Position numbers and translations under genes: made by a program | From: Tricholoma matsutake | Lineage: Eukaryota; Basidiomycota; Agaricomycetes; Agaricales; Tricholomataceae | Assembly: GCA_026075535.2 (NCBI GenBank) | Contig: AP026550.1 | Span: 7,874,001-7,938,000, forward strand | Direction: 5' to 3' | DNA: 64,000 nucleotides | Notes under the pieces: generated by a model | What the model was told of the DNA's origin: nothing | What the model saw: only the letters and a program-made list of their open reading frames with translations | Databases searched by the model: none | In this document: piece after piece, positions 1-11,106 of the stretch | Layout: the number at the start of each line of letters is the position of its first letter | Numbering within the stretch: the first letter of the stretch is position 1

Positions 1-1119
1 CCCAAACAAAACCTACTAAATGGCTTCAGATGGTATAACACAAGTTAGAGGAAGGATGCGAGGCCCTCTAGATGTCACCTGTCAGACCAACCATCAAATA
101 GTCATAAAAGGACTGCTTGTCAAAGCAATTCGAAGCTAAAAGAATGTGTTTCATGGAATTTTGGAGAATTTCATGGCTAGATCAATGAATTTGGAGTGCG
201 CAAATATGTTCGGATGCAAGACCAGGGGACTAGATGAGTAGTAGAAGTGAATCAAAGGCAAATCGAGCGAAACGAGAGCAAAAATAGCATAATGCAAGGA
301 TTTTCAAGGATTTTTGAAGAAGTTTAGTGTAAAACACCAGACTTCAGACTGAATAAGACTAAACTGAACTCTCAAATCACTGTGATCTGGGAGAAAGACA
401 ACAACTTTCTTGTTTTTCTTTGTATCTAGTACATCTTTCTATATAAATAAAGAAACTACCTAAAAAGGCTAGAAAACATGAGGCAAACATGTGGAAAACT
501 TGAGGCAAAAGACAATAGAAGTATATCAGAACAATAAAGCGAGACTATAAAGGGTGAATATAACACATGATGAAGAAATAATAAGAAAGAATAGCTAAAA
601 GCAGACTGTCCTTGTTATAAATTGCATAAAACATTGGAAACTGCTTCGAGCAGATTGTATGCATGCACATGCAGTTGAAATGTGTTCAATATACTCAAGA
701 TAGTGTCCCATGTGTCCAGCATGCATCCAAAGATTGTTTAAATAGGAAATACTGTGTCCAAAGATGTTTTTTGAGGTTCAAGGTTTTTCAAAGATTTTCG
801 AAGTTTCTTCAGACTTCATTCATGGCCCAAAATTGGGGCGATATTGCTCGAAACTGGTTTGGAACTCATCGATGATATTCCAAGTGTATATTCTGAGCGA
901 TGTCTAAAAGTCAGGGGAATTGTATTACAGTGGCTGAAGGCATGCAAAGAATTTCAAAGCATTGTGAAGATTTCAAAGCATTTTTGTGACTTCATAGAGG
1001 TTTGTAGAACTTTGGAGGGGTTCGTATGGGTTCATAGAGCTTTGTAGAGGTCTGTAGAGACTCATAGAGCTTTGACAATGATCGTAGATGTGTTTTCCAA
1101 GCTTGAAAGACAAGGTAGA
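1..1119. other. Repeat-rich stretch without a recognised gene
   Basis: No open frame here resembles a known family. The DNA is AT-rich, with loose iterations such as CAAAGATTTT and, from about 985 to 1072, a degenerate tandem of a CATAGAGCTTTGTAGAGG-like unit. It reads as decayed repeat DNA. I see no promoter or RNA gene. Confidence 0.5.
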
Positions 1120-1124
1120 CCTAT

Positions 1125-1420
1125 CAGCAGTTCATTGTCCCCACAGTTCATCCCCATGATTTGTTGTCCCAGAGGTTTGTTGTCCCCATGGTTTGTCACC
1201 CCCGCCATTTGTTGTCCCTGTGTCATCCCCACTGTTTGTCATTCCTGTTGTCCCTGCTGTTTGTCATCCCTGTCATTCCTGCCATTTGTTGTCCCCATGG
1301 TTGGTTGTTGCCACCCTTTGTCGCCCATGTTCATTGTCCCCACCCATTGTTGTCCCCATGGTTCACTGTCCCCCACATTCATTGTCCCACCTTTTATCAT
1401 TGGTTGTTCATGGTCCTAGG
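1125..1420. repeat. Degenerate minisatellite with TTGTCCCC core
   Basis: About 20 imperfect units of the form (G/A)TTTGTTGTCCCCATGG are spread over 300 bases. The long frames crossing it (rich in Pro, Cys, Leu and Ser in every phase) are by-products of the repeat, not genes. Confidence 0.6.
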
Positions 1421-1450
1421 TTCTATCGTCATCAGCACCTCCATATTCCC

Positions 1451-1646
1451 CTACAAGCAGTGGCTCGCAGATGGGGTGGGGGTGCTGCATGACATGGCAT
1501 CAGCCATGGTCATCACTGTCCAGGAAAGGGCCCATTGCCACCCTGCGAGCAGAGGCTCACAGTGGCAGCATAGGGTGCTGGCATCAGCTGTGGTCGTCAT
1601 AGTCCAGAAACAGGCCCTTTGCCACCCTGGGAGCAGAAGCTCACAG
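1451..1646. repeat. Three copies of a dispersed 20-bp hairpin motif
   Basis: At 1451-1470, 1543-1562 and 1627-1646 there is a 20-base imperfect palindrome of the form CTG(C/T)(G/A)AGC-N4-GCT(C/T)(G/A)CAG, usually beside CCACCC or GGGTGG. Further copies lie at 11729-11748, 55667-55686 and 55741-55760. The arms pair with 6 to 8 bp and the four-base loop varies. Confidence 0.55.
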
Positions 1647-1797
1647 CTGCAGCACAGGGCTTTGTGGGGTACCTGTTTGGCTGGCTTGTGGTTGTTGTTT
1701 GGCAGGCGGGCAATGTTGTCATCAAAATACAGGAACCTAAAGATAAAGAAAAACATTTAGTTAGCAAACGAAAGAAATCAACTAATAAAAACATACC

Positions 1798-2056
1798 TGA
1801 GGGCCTAGTGTTGCCTTGACCAACTTGGGGCATTTTTGTATTCTTGAAATAACTTGACACAATGGACTCCAAAAATGAGTCAAAGGCAAGATCAATTCCA
1901 ATAAATTGTATAGAATTCTGAAAATATTTACATGAATAGGGAGCTCCAAATGTCGATGGGTCCTCTCTCAACACTAAGCAGGCTGAGTCCATTGTGTCAA
2001 GTTATTTCAAGAATATGAAAATGCCCCAAGTTGGTCAAGGCAACACTATGAGGGCC
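1798..2056. mobile_element. hAT-like foldback MITE with 8-bp target duplication
   Basis: The element spans 1806-2048 (243 bp). It begins TAGTGTTGCC and ends GGCAACACTA, and its terminal inverted repeats run about 65 bp with a few mismatches. It is bracketed by identical octamers TGAGGGCC at 1798-1805 and 2049-2056. An 8-bp duplication and a TA(G)NG-type terminus are typical of the hAT superfamily. It carries no coding capacity, so it must have been moved in trans. The element at 42061-42339 has the same terminus but a different core. Confidence 0.85.
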
Positions 2057-2253
2057 CCAACGACTCCTGTTTTGTGTTTGTTGGTTTGTGCAGTCATGGG
2101 TGTGGACAGAGTGGTGGTGCATGTTGAAAAAGGGTCAGAGGGTGGATGAGACTCATGAGAGAAGGAGGGGAGAATGAGTTGGCAGAAAGAATGTGTACAT
2201 GTGTCATCAATCACTCATTCCAGCAATTGCTGGATAGTGATTGATGCAGTGAG

Positions 2254-2679
2254 TATAAGGGCAACCTAAGCCTCTAGCAAAGGGAAATCCGAAGTTAAAA
2301 TTATGCTACATAATACAGGGATTGGGGGCGCACCTAGCAAAGGGAAATCCAAAGAGAAAACTCTAAGGATCCCCTTGCTGATGCCCAGTATATGTGAAGA
2401 TGACAAAAATCAAATATAACCTAAAAATAGAAAAAGGCGGAGATAGGCGGATCAAGGCCGCCAAATGACATCATACCAAGGGGTATGTGTCGGAAGGGGT
2501 ACTCCGCCTCTAAATATAAAAGTGTCAACATATACAAACATGATAGCAAGGGAAAATTAGTAATAAAATCCGGAAAAATCATAGAAAATGAAGAATAGAA
2601 GGAAATGAGGTGGGGAAAAATATGGGACGAACATAAAAAATAGGAAAAACACACAGGGCACCCCCCTAGTCCCCTTACA
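2254..2679 (-). repeat. 3' LTR of gypsy copy 1
   Basis: This 426-bp LTR has TG...TA termini when read on the minus strand (TGTAAGGGG to CCCTTATA). It contains the stretch that pairs with the self-priming site. It differs from the 5' LTR only near positions 2351, 2401 and 2463, each a CpG transition. Confidence 0.95.
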
Positions 2680-2698
2680 TCACCCCCTCTCTAAGATG
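2680..2698 (-). other. Polypurine tract of gypsy copy 1
   Basis: Directly upstream of the 3' LTR in element sense lies AGAGAGGGGGTGA, the usual primer position for plus-strand synthesis. The same tract precedes the 3' LTR of copy 2 at about 18630-18642. Confidence 0.75.
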
Positions 2699-5600
2699 CA
2701 TCGCCCCGATGCATTCGAAATCGTATACGACCAAAGTCCGTGACTTGAATGCGACGCGGTGCAGCAGTGTGCCGTCGGTGGAATTCCTTGATTAACCGAG
2801 GGGCATTTATGTCAGACTCTTCGACCCATGAGTTCTCCTCATACCCATAACCCTTCCAATGTACCAAATACTGGAGTTTTCCTCGACGCAAACGGCTGTC
2901 CAAGATTGACTCGACTTCATATTGGGGTTCTCCCTCGATCACTGTAGGTGGTGGTGGTGGGTGTGAATGGCGTCCCGGGAACGGATCTGGGGGAGCTGGA
3001 AGCAATTTGATGACATGGAAGATGGGATGGAGTCTGGACATGGAGGCTGGGAGGTGTAGATGATAGGCATGTGTTCCAACGCGCTTGACAATGGGGAAAG
3101 GTCCCAAGAAGCGATGAGCGAGTTTCTTGGATGGACGTGTAGTAGAGATGTCACTGGAGTCAAGATAAACTCGATCACCAACCTTGTACTGAGGGGTTGG
3201 GGAGTGGCGTTGGTTGTAAAATCGTGCCATGTCGTCCTTCGCCTTTGCTAAGGCTGCCCTTGCCTCCTCCAAGCTATCCCTCATGCGTTCTGTGAACTCA
3301 TTCACTGTCTCGATGTGTGAGGGAGTTTGGCGAGGTTCAAATCCCATGTGTGGATGTTGTCCAGTGTCTAAGAGGAAAGGGGTCTGTTGAGTGGAAGCAT
3401 GGACATGGTTGTTGTACCCAAACTCGGCCAAAGGAAGGAGATCATCCCAATCGTCCTGGTGTTCATTGACAAAGAGGTGGATGTACTGCTCCAGTTCCTG
3501 GTTGACTCGCTCTGTCTGGCCATCAGTTTGTGGGTGATAAGCAGTTGAAGCGAGGAGTTTGATCCCCAGGAGTCGGTACAGCTCACAAGTGAACTCTGCC
3601 ATGAACTGAGGGCCACGATCCGAGAGGAAGGCACCAGGAAGTCCATGTAATTTCCACACGTGGTGGAGGTAGAGTCGAGCGGCACCTAGGGCACTGACAG
3701 TGGTGTGAGTGGGAATGAAGTGAGCGCATTTTCCCACTGAGTCAACTGTGCACATCACCGCATCAAACCCGTTTGACTCTGGCAATTCCACCACAAAGTC
3801 GACGCTGACGACATCCCAACGACTCTCTGGAACAGGAAGAGGGTGTAGCTCACCAATAGGCTTGCAACGAGGGACCTTGGTGCATAAGCAAAGGTCACAA
3901 GTGCAACAATACTGACCAATGAGCTGTGACATTTGTGGCCACCAATAGTTCCGTGAGGTGAGCTCCAAGGTCTTCCAGCGTCTGGGGTGGCCAGCAATCT
4001 GTGAGTCATGGTGTTGGGATATGATGCGCCGGCGAAGGTCTGGGTCATTGGGAACATAGATGTGATCCCTGAAATACAACAAGTCCTCCTTTTCAGCCCA
4101 CTCTGCCACATGTAAGGAAAGGGTCGATCCCTTCCTCAGTTCTTTAACAGCTCGGGCGACAACATCCTCATGTAAACCGCTACGGTTTGCGCGACGAATG
4201 TCATGTAGGATGTCCCGCTCCTCGCCCTGGGGTACGATGCCTTCCAGTGCCCGAATGGTGAACAGGTCTGGCTGCAACAGCACAATGTTTTGGTTGTCAC
4301 CGCTGCCATCCCCATGGTCTGCACGTCGGGATAGGGCATCGGTCTTCCCCATGCTGCGACCCGGACGGTGGTGCAAGGAGAAGTCGAATCTAGATAGATA
4401 CAGGGACCAACGAGCTTGACGACGGTTCAATTTCTTGGCCGTCATGAAGTACTCGAGGTTCTTGTGATCCGTCCAAATTTCCACCTTGTGTTGGGCACCC
4501 TCGAGGAAGTGTCGCCACTCCTCAAGCGCATGCATTATTGCCAACATCTCCTTGTCATGGATCTCGTAGTTTCTCTCTACAGCACTAAGGCTTTTGGAGT
4601 AGAACACAACAGGATGCCACTTCTGGTCCTCCGGAGACTGCTGAGACAACACAGCGCCCGTCGCAAAGTCAGAACTGTCGGCTTCTACACGAAAAGGACG
4701 CAAATCGTCAGCAAAGGTAAGGATTGGAGCGGAAGTGACCATCTCCTTAAGCTTTTTGAATGCCTCCTGTTGTGCATTATCCCACCTCCATGCCTCCTTT
4801 CCTGTCAAGTCGAACAGTGATTGTGCATGATGTGAGAAATCCTTGATAAAACGCCGATAGAAATTGATGAAGCCCAGGAAAGACTGCACCTCCTTCTTGT
4901 TCGTGGGCGTCGGCCAAGCTGTGACCCCATTTACCTTGATAGGATCCATCTCCACTTGACCCTCCGAGATAATCAGGCCGAGGTACTCGATCTTGGTCTT
5001 TTTGAACTCACATTTGTCCTGACAAAGGTAGAGTTTGTACCGTCGAAGCCACTCCAGGACAAGGCGCGTGATGCGATGGTGCTCTTCAACCGTGTGAGTG
5101 AAGATGAGGATGTCGGCGAGATAGATGCAGACAATGCCTTCAAGGATGAGGTCGTGGAAGATGTCGTTCATCATGGTCTGAAAGGTGGCAGGGCTATTAG
5201 TAAGGCCAAAGAACATGACAAGCGGTTCAAAAAGACCACGGTTGGTATGAAAAGCTGCCTTCCACTCATCTCCCTCCTTTATCCTCACATTATTATAGCC
5301 CCAACGGACATCGAGCTTGGTGAAGTATCAGGCTCCATGGAGCTGGTTTACGAGTTCAGAGATGAGGGGTAGTGGGTAGCAATTTTTGACCGTGATGTTG
5401 TTGAGCCTTCTGTAGTCTTGAACCAGTCGAAGTGAGCCATCCTTCTTCTTGACAAAGAAAAAGGGAGAGGCCATGGGTGACTTCGATGGTCGAATACATC
5501 CAGAGGCCAGGTGCTCATCGATGAACTGGTCAAGCTGCCATTGTTCTTCCGGAGAGAGAGGATAGACCTTGCAGGATGAAGGGGTTGCGCCGGGGGTGAG

Positions 5601-6593
5601 TTCAATCACGTGATCCCATGGCTTGCGCGCAGGAAGAGAGTCGAATGACTCCTTGGAGAACACGTCTTCAAACTCATGGAGATGAGGGAGTAAGGAGTTA
5701 GTAGAGGATTTAGCAGTGTTGTTTTTGTGGAAGGCCTCGGCGAGGCGTTGGGATATGTTCAATGTGGCACACACCTCATGCAATGAGCGAATCGCAGTGT
5801 AGAAGATCCGATCACCCTCCTCCACTTCCTCTGGGTCCTCATCATCATCATCCGAGTCCGGCATTAGATCAGGAACCCCTTCCAATTCCACTTCAGGTAT
5901 AGGCAGGGGTCCAGCACGACACTTCTGAGTTCGTCGTATTGCCGCCTTCTGTCCACGACGTTCTTGCCTGGCTTCTGTGAAACACGTCCGACAGCGGGAT
6001 GGACATCGGCTCATGGTAACCTCCCCGGTGCGCCAGTCGACCTCCGGGTTATGATCTCGAAGCCATGGATATCCCAAAATCGCCTTTTGCTTTCCTAATT
6101 GAGTGACAGCAAAAAGGGCACGCTCACTATGATCTTTGTAACGGAGAACCAGGTCTGCAACCTCTCGGATGGCACCAGCTTCATTTGGGGATCCATCCAC
6201 GTTATATACAGGTATCGGACGTGAGAGTGAGCGAGTATTTAGATGATGTTGTTGTACCAGATGGGAATCGATGAAGAGACCAGTCGCACCAGAGTCCAGG
6301 AGCGCAGAGACACCGAGTATCTGTCCAGTGTCGGTCGTCTGCAGTTTGATGGCTAGGTTTAAGGAATGTGCAGAGGGAGTGGATGCCACAATATACTTGT
6401 GTGGTAGTTTACACTCCCATGATTTAATTTTGGGACGTGGAGTAGAAGGAGAGATGGGGAGAGCAGGTATGTCTTTAGCCAACTTCGAAGGGTCAGAGAG
6501 GGGAGCAGTCACAGAAATGGATTCATTCTCCGGGGATTCAACTGACAAGACTTCAAAGTGGTTATGGACAGGCAGTGAGGGTGTACAATTCAC
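2691..6593 (-). pseudogene. pol: gypsy copy 1 pol: protease, RT, RNase H, integrase, chromodomain
   Basis: One reading frame is interrupted by a single TGA at 5328-5330. Domains in order: an aspartic protease with LLDSGA; a reverse transcriptase with [14 protein letters not shown] and FGLTNSPATFQ; an RNase H with VEADSSDFATGAVLSQ; an integrase with an H2C2 zinc region and DDE residues in VDFVVELP, LSDRGPQF and GQTERVNQ; and a C-terminal chromodomain with LVHWKGYGYEENSWV. The RT active site reads YLAD where copy 2 has YLDD (codon GCC near 5117), so the first catalytic Asp is lost and the enzyme should be inactive. The TGA sits where copy 2 has CAA; an ancestral CGA explains both. The frame is -1 relative to gag and opens after a TAA about 45 nt before the gag stop, with no ATG at the junction (the first possible start codon there is GTG), so pol is probably made by frameshifting. 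Confidence 0.93.
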
Positions 6594-7708
6594 TCGCTGC
6601 GAATAGGAAAATCCTGCTCCTCTACAACTTCCAGCTTAACCTCCTCTGCAACTTGATCCTTCGCTTCCTCAACATCTACAAGCGCCAACAAATCTTGCAG
6701 GAGTTCATCTCGTCCCTCGGGGGTGAGCATGCGGATATCCTGACGATGGGGACACGCTCCAGCCCTGTGTCCAGGTTCCCCACAATGGTAGCAGAGATCC
6801 AACTTACGTGCACGGCTGCAGGCTGCATCAACATCCATTGGTACCGGGACATTGACAGCTGGTGTGGGAGTTTGACGAACAGGAATGGGGTTAGGGCGGG
6901 GAAGGCTTCAATTGAAGGTGTAGGGTGTATGAGTGGTAGTTGGAGCACGGAATGCAGCATTAAATGCCGCATTTGTGAGTCGGTTCTCGTCACAGAGTGA
7001 AGCAGCTTCATACCAAGCAAGGATATCATCGTCCGCTGGGCACCCTTCCAACATCTGTGCAATCTGGTCCTGAATTTCTCGGTTGAGCCCCCATCGGAAC
7101 TTCACCACCACTGGTAACCCACTCCCATATCCTGCCATGTCCACCAAATCCTTGAACTCATCGATATAGTCGTCCACGGATCGACGTCCCTGGTGGTAAG
7201 CAGATGACTCAAGTCGTGTCACTGCTCGGTGGCGTTCATTGAGGGGGCAGAAGTGGCGTATGAACTCAGCTCGAAAGTCACCCCAAGTGGAGAAAGGTAG
7301 AGAACCGAGTTCCTTAGTTTGACGTAGGATACGGTCCACATAGAGATAGGCGCATTCAGATTTCATGTATGTGAAGGCCCAATAAATTTTTGCAGCCTCA
7401 TTGACGAATTGATGCGACTGAAGACTAATGTATAACTCACAGGAATTAAGGAATGCACGTCCCTGCACACGTGCACCATTAAATTCGGTGGGGGGGGACG
7501 GTTTGATCTGGGCACGTTCCTTAGTGGACGCGTTTGGCAAAACGTCGTTGTTGGGTGCGCTTGGAGTCGTAAAGGGGGAACTATTGGTCGTAGGGTTAGC
7601 CTGGAGGGTCCTAACGAAGTTTTCAATCATAGATTTAAGCGAGTCGATTTGCGCGCGCATTCCAGAAACGTCGCTTTCAAGCGCGTCGAAGCGTTCTGAT
7701 GCGTCCAT
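6590..7708 (-). pseudogene. gag: gypsy copy 1 gag with CCHC zinc knuckle
   Basis: The frame starts with ATG at 7708 (MDASERFDALESD) and ends with TGA at 6590-6592, 373 codons, interrupted by one TGA at 6908-6910. The N-terminal third holds a short coiled-coil-like segment, the middle is a Ty3/gypsy capsid region (AFTYMKSECAYLYVDRIL), and the C terminus carries a CX2CX4HX4C knuckle (CYHCGEPGHRAGAC) followed by an acidic tail. The internal TGA corresponds to CAA in copy 2, which again points to a lost CGA. Gag coats the RNA in the virus-like particle. Confidence 0.9.
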
Positions 7709-7861
7709 GTCGCTAGGGAGCGCGTTTGGCGAAAATGGCAGCGTAATAAAGGCGAGAGTATCTGGAACGGTGTGTAGGGACTCTGTGGAGCTTTGGGAAG
7801 CGTTGTCCAGTCCGTACCTGCCTATCTTGGGCAGCGCGTTCGCGATTTTCGGGCCTTAGGG

Positions 7862-7874
7862 GAGAGTTTTCTAC
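7862..7874 (-). other. Candidate self-priming site of gypsy copy 1
   Basis: One base inside the 5' LTR, in element sense, lies TAGAAAACTCTC. It does not begin with TGG, the usual tRNA 3'-CCA complement. Its 10-base core AGAAAACTCT is perfectly complementary to AGAGTTTTCT inside the LTR (plus coordinates 7976-7985). A second short pairing, CCTTAG with CTAAGG, lies just beyond. This is the arrangement known from Tf1 of fission yeast, where the transcript's 5' end folds back as primer. Confidence 0.6.
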
Positions 7875-8300
7875 TATAAGGGCAACCTAAGCCTCTAGCA
7901 AAGGGAAATCCGAAGTTAAAATTATGCTACATAATACAGGGATTGGGGGCGCACCTAGCAAAGGGAAATCCGAAGAGAAAACTCTAAGGATCCCCTTGCT
8001 GATGCCCAGTATATGTGAAGACGACAAAAATCAAATATAACCTAAAAATAGAAAAAGGCGGAGATAGGCGGATCAAGGCCGCCGAATGACATCATACCAA
8101 GGGGTATGTGTCGGAAGGGGTACTCCGCCTCTAAATATAAAAGTGTCAACATATACAAACATGATAGCAAGGGAAAATTAGTAATAAAATCCGGAAAAAT
8201 CATAGAAAATGAAGAATAGAAGGAAATGAGGTGGGGAAAAATATGGGACGAACATAAAAAATAGGAAAAACACACAGGGCACCCCCCTAGTCCCCTTACA
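7875..8300 (-). repeat. 5' LTR of gypsy copy 1
   Basis: This 426-bp LTR holds the element's promoter. A TATA-like TTTTATATTTAG lies roughly mid-LTR in element sense. The putative transcript start region AGAGTTTTCT lies about 110 bases before the LTR's 3' end. Confidence 0.95.
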
Positions 8301-8305
8301 GTGAG

Positions 8306-8960
8306 CACATTGTTTTCAACAACCCCAAGGCCTCCTCCACTATTGCCAATAGTAAAAATACTGTTGAGACATGTGGGGGAGTATTGTATTAATCTACTAC
8401 AGCTCAAATTTCATTTTTATGTGAAGTATTCAATATTCAATTGAGAAAACATTGTCGAGGCAAATGAATTACAGAACTTGAGTCAATGAAGTCCTTGAAT
8501 CTATGCATTTTAGCAGTATATCTTGCCACAACTCTTCCACATCACATTATGCACTTAACTACTTATTTTAGGACATTCAGACACACTTGATTGTTCATTT
8601 TTAAGCTTCCAAATTAATTTCTAACAGGTACTAGGCTCACAAATGGCAAAACTGTGAGAAATAACAACTTGCCATTTTCACTCTGATATCTATTCTATAT
8701 GCTGGGGGGGATCTAGAACTGCATGGCTTTTTAAATTGGACTCATTGGAACATAAGTTATAACTGTAAAACTATCAAAATTGACACTTGCCTTGTTACTC
8801 ACTTTCTTTCCTTTCAAATAAGATTTTGACTGTTGGGAGGTAAAGTTTGGAGCATAAATGTAATTTACTACATGTTTACAGGCCCCTATTCATGTGTGGC
8901 GCTCGATGCGCAGCAAAGTAACATCTGTGCACCCAGCATCATCTTTTCCAGCAATTGCCA
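8306..8960. other. No gene seen
   Basis: CpG-poor unique-looking DNA between the gypsy element and a dispersed repeat. No frame here resembles a known family. Confidence 0.4.
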
Positions 8961-8964
8961 TACT

Positions 8965-9379
8965 GACACATGAGATTTCGCAAATGGTGCCACTTTTATT
9001 TTGGGAGCACAAACATGACCACATGCTCCATGCACATCCACAGGGTATATAAATCTACTCAAAATCATGACTTTTCCCCTGGGCATGTCCCACTGTACTG
9101 CAGTTCAAATTATAATAGTGTAAATAATAATTATATTACTTGTTTTTCTTTGACTGGTATCGAAATTATATAGAACAAGTAGATATTATAAGAAGACTGG
9201 TTCTAACCGGTTTTGACCAGTTTTTAATCAGTTTTCAATCATTTCAAAAACAAGGTAACCATTAACCAGACTGATCCTAAATTTGAGTAACCATAACCAA
9301 AAAATGGACCGAACTGAGGTTTGGTTTGGTCCGGTTCCCAGTTTTCTTTCGGTCCTATGGACTGAACCTTAGAACACTA
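8965..9379 (+). repeat. Dispersed hAT-like terminal segment, copy A
   Basis: This segment is closely similar to 12005-12431 in the same orientation: both have a TTTGGG(A/G)GCACAA block, the words CCACAGGGTATATAA and CTTTTCCCCTGGGC, then a run of GGTT/AACC motifs, and end in GGACC(T)T-N-GAACACTA or GGACCTTGAAACACTA. Repeated subterminal motifs before a CACTA end resemble hAT elements. I found no matching target duplication, so the left end is undefined. Confidence 0.5.
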
Positions 9380-9600
9380 TACTTACCTTTGTTCCTCAAA
9401 ATCCATATTCCCACCTGTGATGGTAGTATTGTAATTGTGTAACTCTACTTTTCCATTCAACAAGGTTGCATTATGCATGACCACTTTTTTCTATAACATG
9501 TGGGAACTTATGATAGAATCCTCAGTGAGACCAGATGATTGCATGAGAACTGTCAGTAATTCTGACTGCCATGTAAGCCTTGTTCAGATCCAGTTGAACT

Positions 9601-10870
9601 TCAAGGGCTCAGAGTCACTAGAAGGGATACTCTGCCCAATCCAGTTTGAACAAGACTCACACCCGATGCTATGACTTTCTTATAGCTTGCTTGTGATTTC
9701 TCCAGGGTGCCTGATGCCTTCACGAAAGCCTCAGAAAGCTTTTGGTGTTGATCAGGATGGAGTTTTGCATCTACAGCAGCAAGTGACACCTTGTGCTGTC
9801 CAACATTTTGTTTGCTCTTCTGAAGTGTCTCCTGTACATTTTGAATCCTCTGGTTATGGGCTTCAATTTTTTCATCCTCAGCAACCAACTTTTTATATTG
9901 ATTGTTGACTAATCACAATAATCTCATCAGAATATGGGTTGTGGCATCAGCGTGTGGAGCACCCACATTTTTGTTTGATGCCCTTGGTTACATTTTTGGA
10001 GATATGTCCAGACTTGTAAGATGGATGGGTGCCTAACTCTTCCAGTGACTATAACACAGTATGTCAATTTGAACAATAGGAATGGATCCAGCACCCACTC
10101 ATAAAGTTTTCATCTTCATGACATTGAAAGCCTGCCCTTTACTGATGCCTCCAACTAATGTGCAATGAAGCCCTTCTTGGTTTACATCTGAATGTGCACT
10201 TTCAATGAGATTACTTGTTGTATCACCTGCCTTCCATACAAGCATAGGAATGTGGCCTTTCTCCCAGCACAAGGCCTCAAATGCAAATTTGCTTTGGAAC
10301 TTGTCATAAACCCAATCTGAAAAATCAATAATCAGCATGAGATAGGTAACTGCATAGATGACCTACCTTTGCTGGCTTTCCCTCCAAGTTGCTCAATGGC
10401 CTGCAATGTATCATCCCAATCAGCATGAGTCATGCAAATCAAACTACACATAAGATTATGAACTTCCTCTGATACTGCACATGAAGGTACTCATAGGGAG
10501 ACAGATCAGATAGTAGTTGATCCTGTTGATGAAGGTCAAACTTTCCAGGGAGACTCTGGCTTAGCTTCTGTAAGTGTAGTCCAAGCTGAACATCACTCAA
10601 ATGAGAAATCAACTCAAAAGAATCACAAGTGTGTTAACTCCAACTTGGAGCCCACCTTTTGCTTGTCCACCATGTTGGTCTGCTACCCAATGAAGAATCA
10701 TGCCATCCATCTCACCCACTGAACCTGCATGAAGATGCCTCCATCAGAGAGATTTTCCTGTATCATTTTGAACAATTGTCTCAATTTCTTCAAAAACATG
10801 TTGGTGTGCAACAGCTGTCTGTTGGTTAAGGTAGACACAACAGAAGACTACATCTGATGGAAAGGTATAA
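9601..10870 (-). pseudogene. Remnant of a repetitive fungal gene, unknown function
   Basis: Minus-strand pieces look like one decayed, intron-containing gene. Upstream (about 10870-10660) is a block containing QQTAVAHQHVFEEIE, then W-H-W-D-Q-H-G-G-Q-A-K-G-like residues. In the middle (10338-10099) is a block with KAGDTTSNLIESAHSDVNQEG followed by CTLVGGISKGQ. Near the end (9888-9601) is a Gln/Lys-rich coiled-coil-like region. I believe, from memory only, that similar proteins are reiterated in Agaricomycete genomes, which would suggest a transposon-borne gene. Frames shift between the pieces and several stops intervene, so no intact product is expected. Confidence 0.4.
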
Positions 10871-11106
10871 GTAATTATAACAGTGAATGTGGCACACAGC
10901 CCATACTGTTATCAATTGTATGTACTTGTATTGCTGATGTGATCCATGCATGCCATCTCAAATTCATAAAAGCCAACCACATGCTTGAAGGCAATATTGC
11001 TTGAGGGGTACTGGGCTTTCAACAGGTGCTCACTTCCTTCCTTACTCATGCAGATTATAATTTAAAACACTTGGTGCTTCATCTTCATTATGAATGTCTT
11101 GAAGTC

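Larger units (their letters stand above)
2249..8305 (-). mobile_element. Ty3/gypsy chromovirus, full length, young (copy 1)
   Basis: This is a complete LTR retrotransposon (2254-8300, 6047 bp) read on the minus strand. The 5-bp target duplication GTGAG lies at 2249-2253 and 8301-8305. The 5' LTR is 7875-8300 and the 3' LTR 2254-2679, each 426 bp. The order is gag, protease, reverse transcriptase, RNase H, integrase, chromodomain, which marks it as a chromovirus. The LTRs differ at only three bases, all of them CpG in the 5' copy and TpG/CpA in the 3' copy, so insertion was recent. The coding part is nevertheless damaged: one TGA in gag, one TGA in pol and a changed reverse-transcriptase active site. 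Copy 2 (12863-19078) and the solo LTR at 19121 belong to the same family. Confidence 0.97.

Noticed and set aside
1072..1760. Overlapping long frames rich in Pro, Cys, Leu and Ser
   Set aside because: They arise in several phases of a degenerate TTGTCCCC repeat; no domain and no conserved start.
6586..6596. An ATGA stop-start overlap between gag and pol
   Set aside because: Re-reading the minus strand gives GAGTGA; the apparent start is GTG, not ATG, so coupled reinitiation is not supported.
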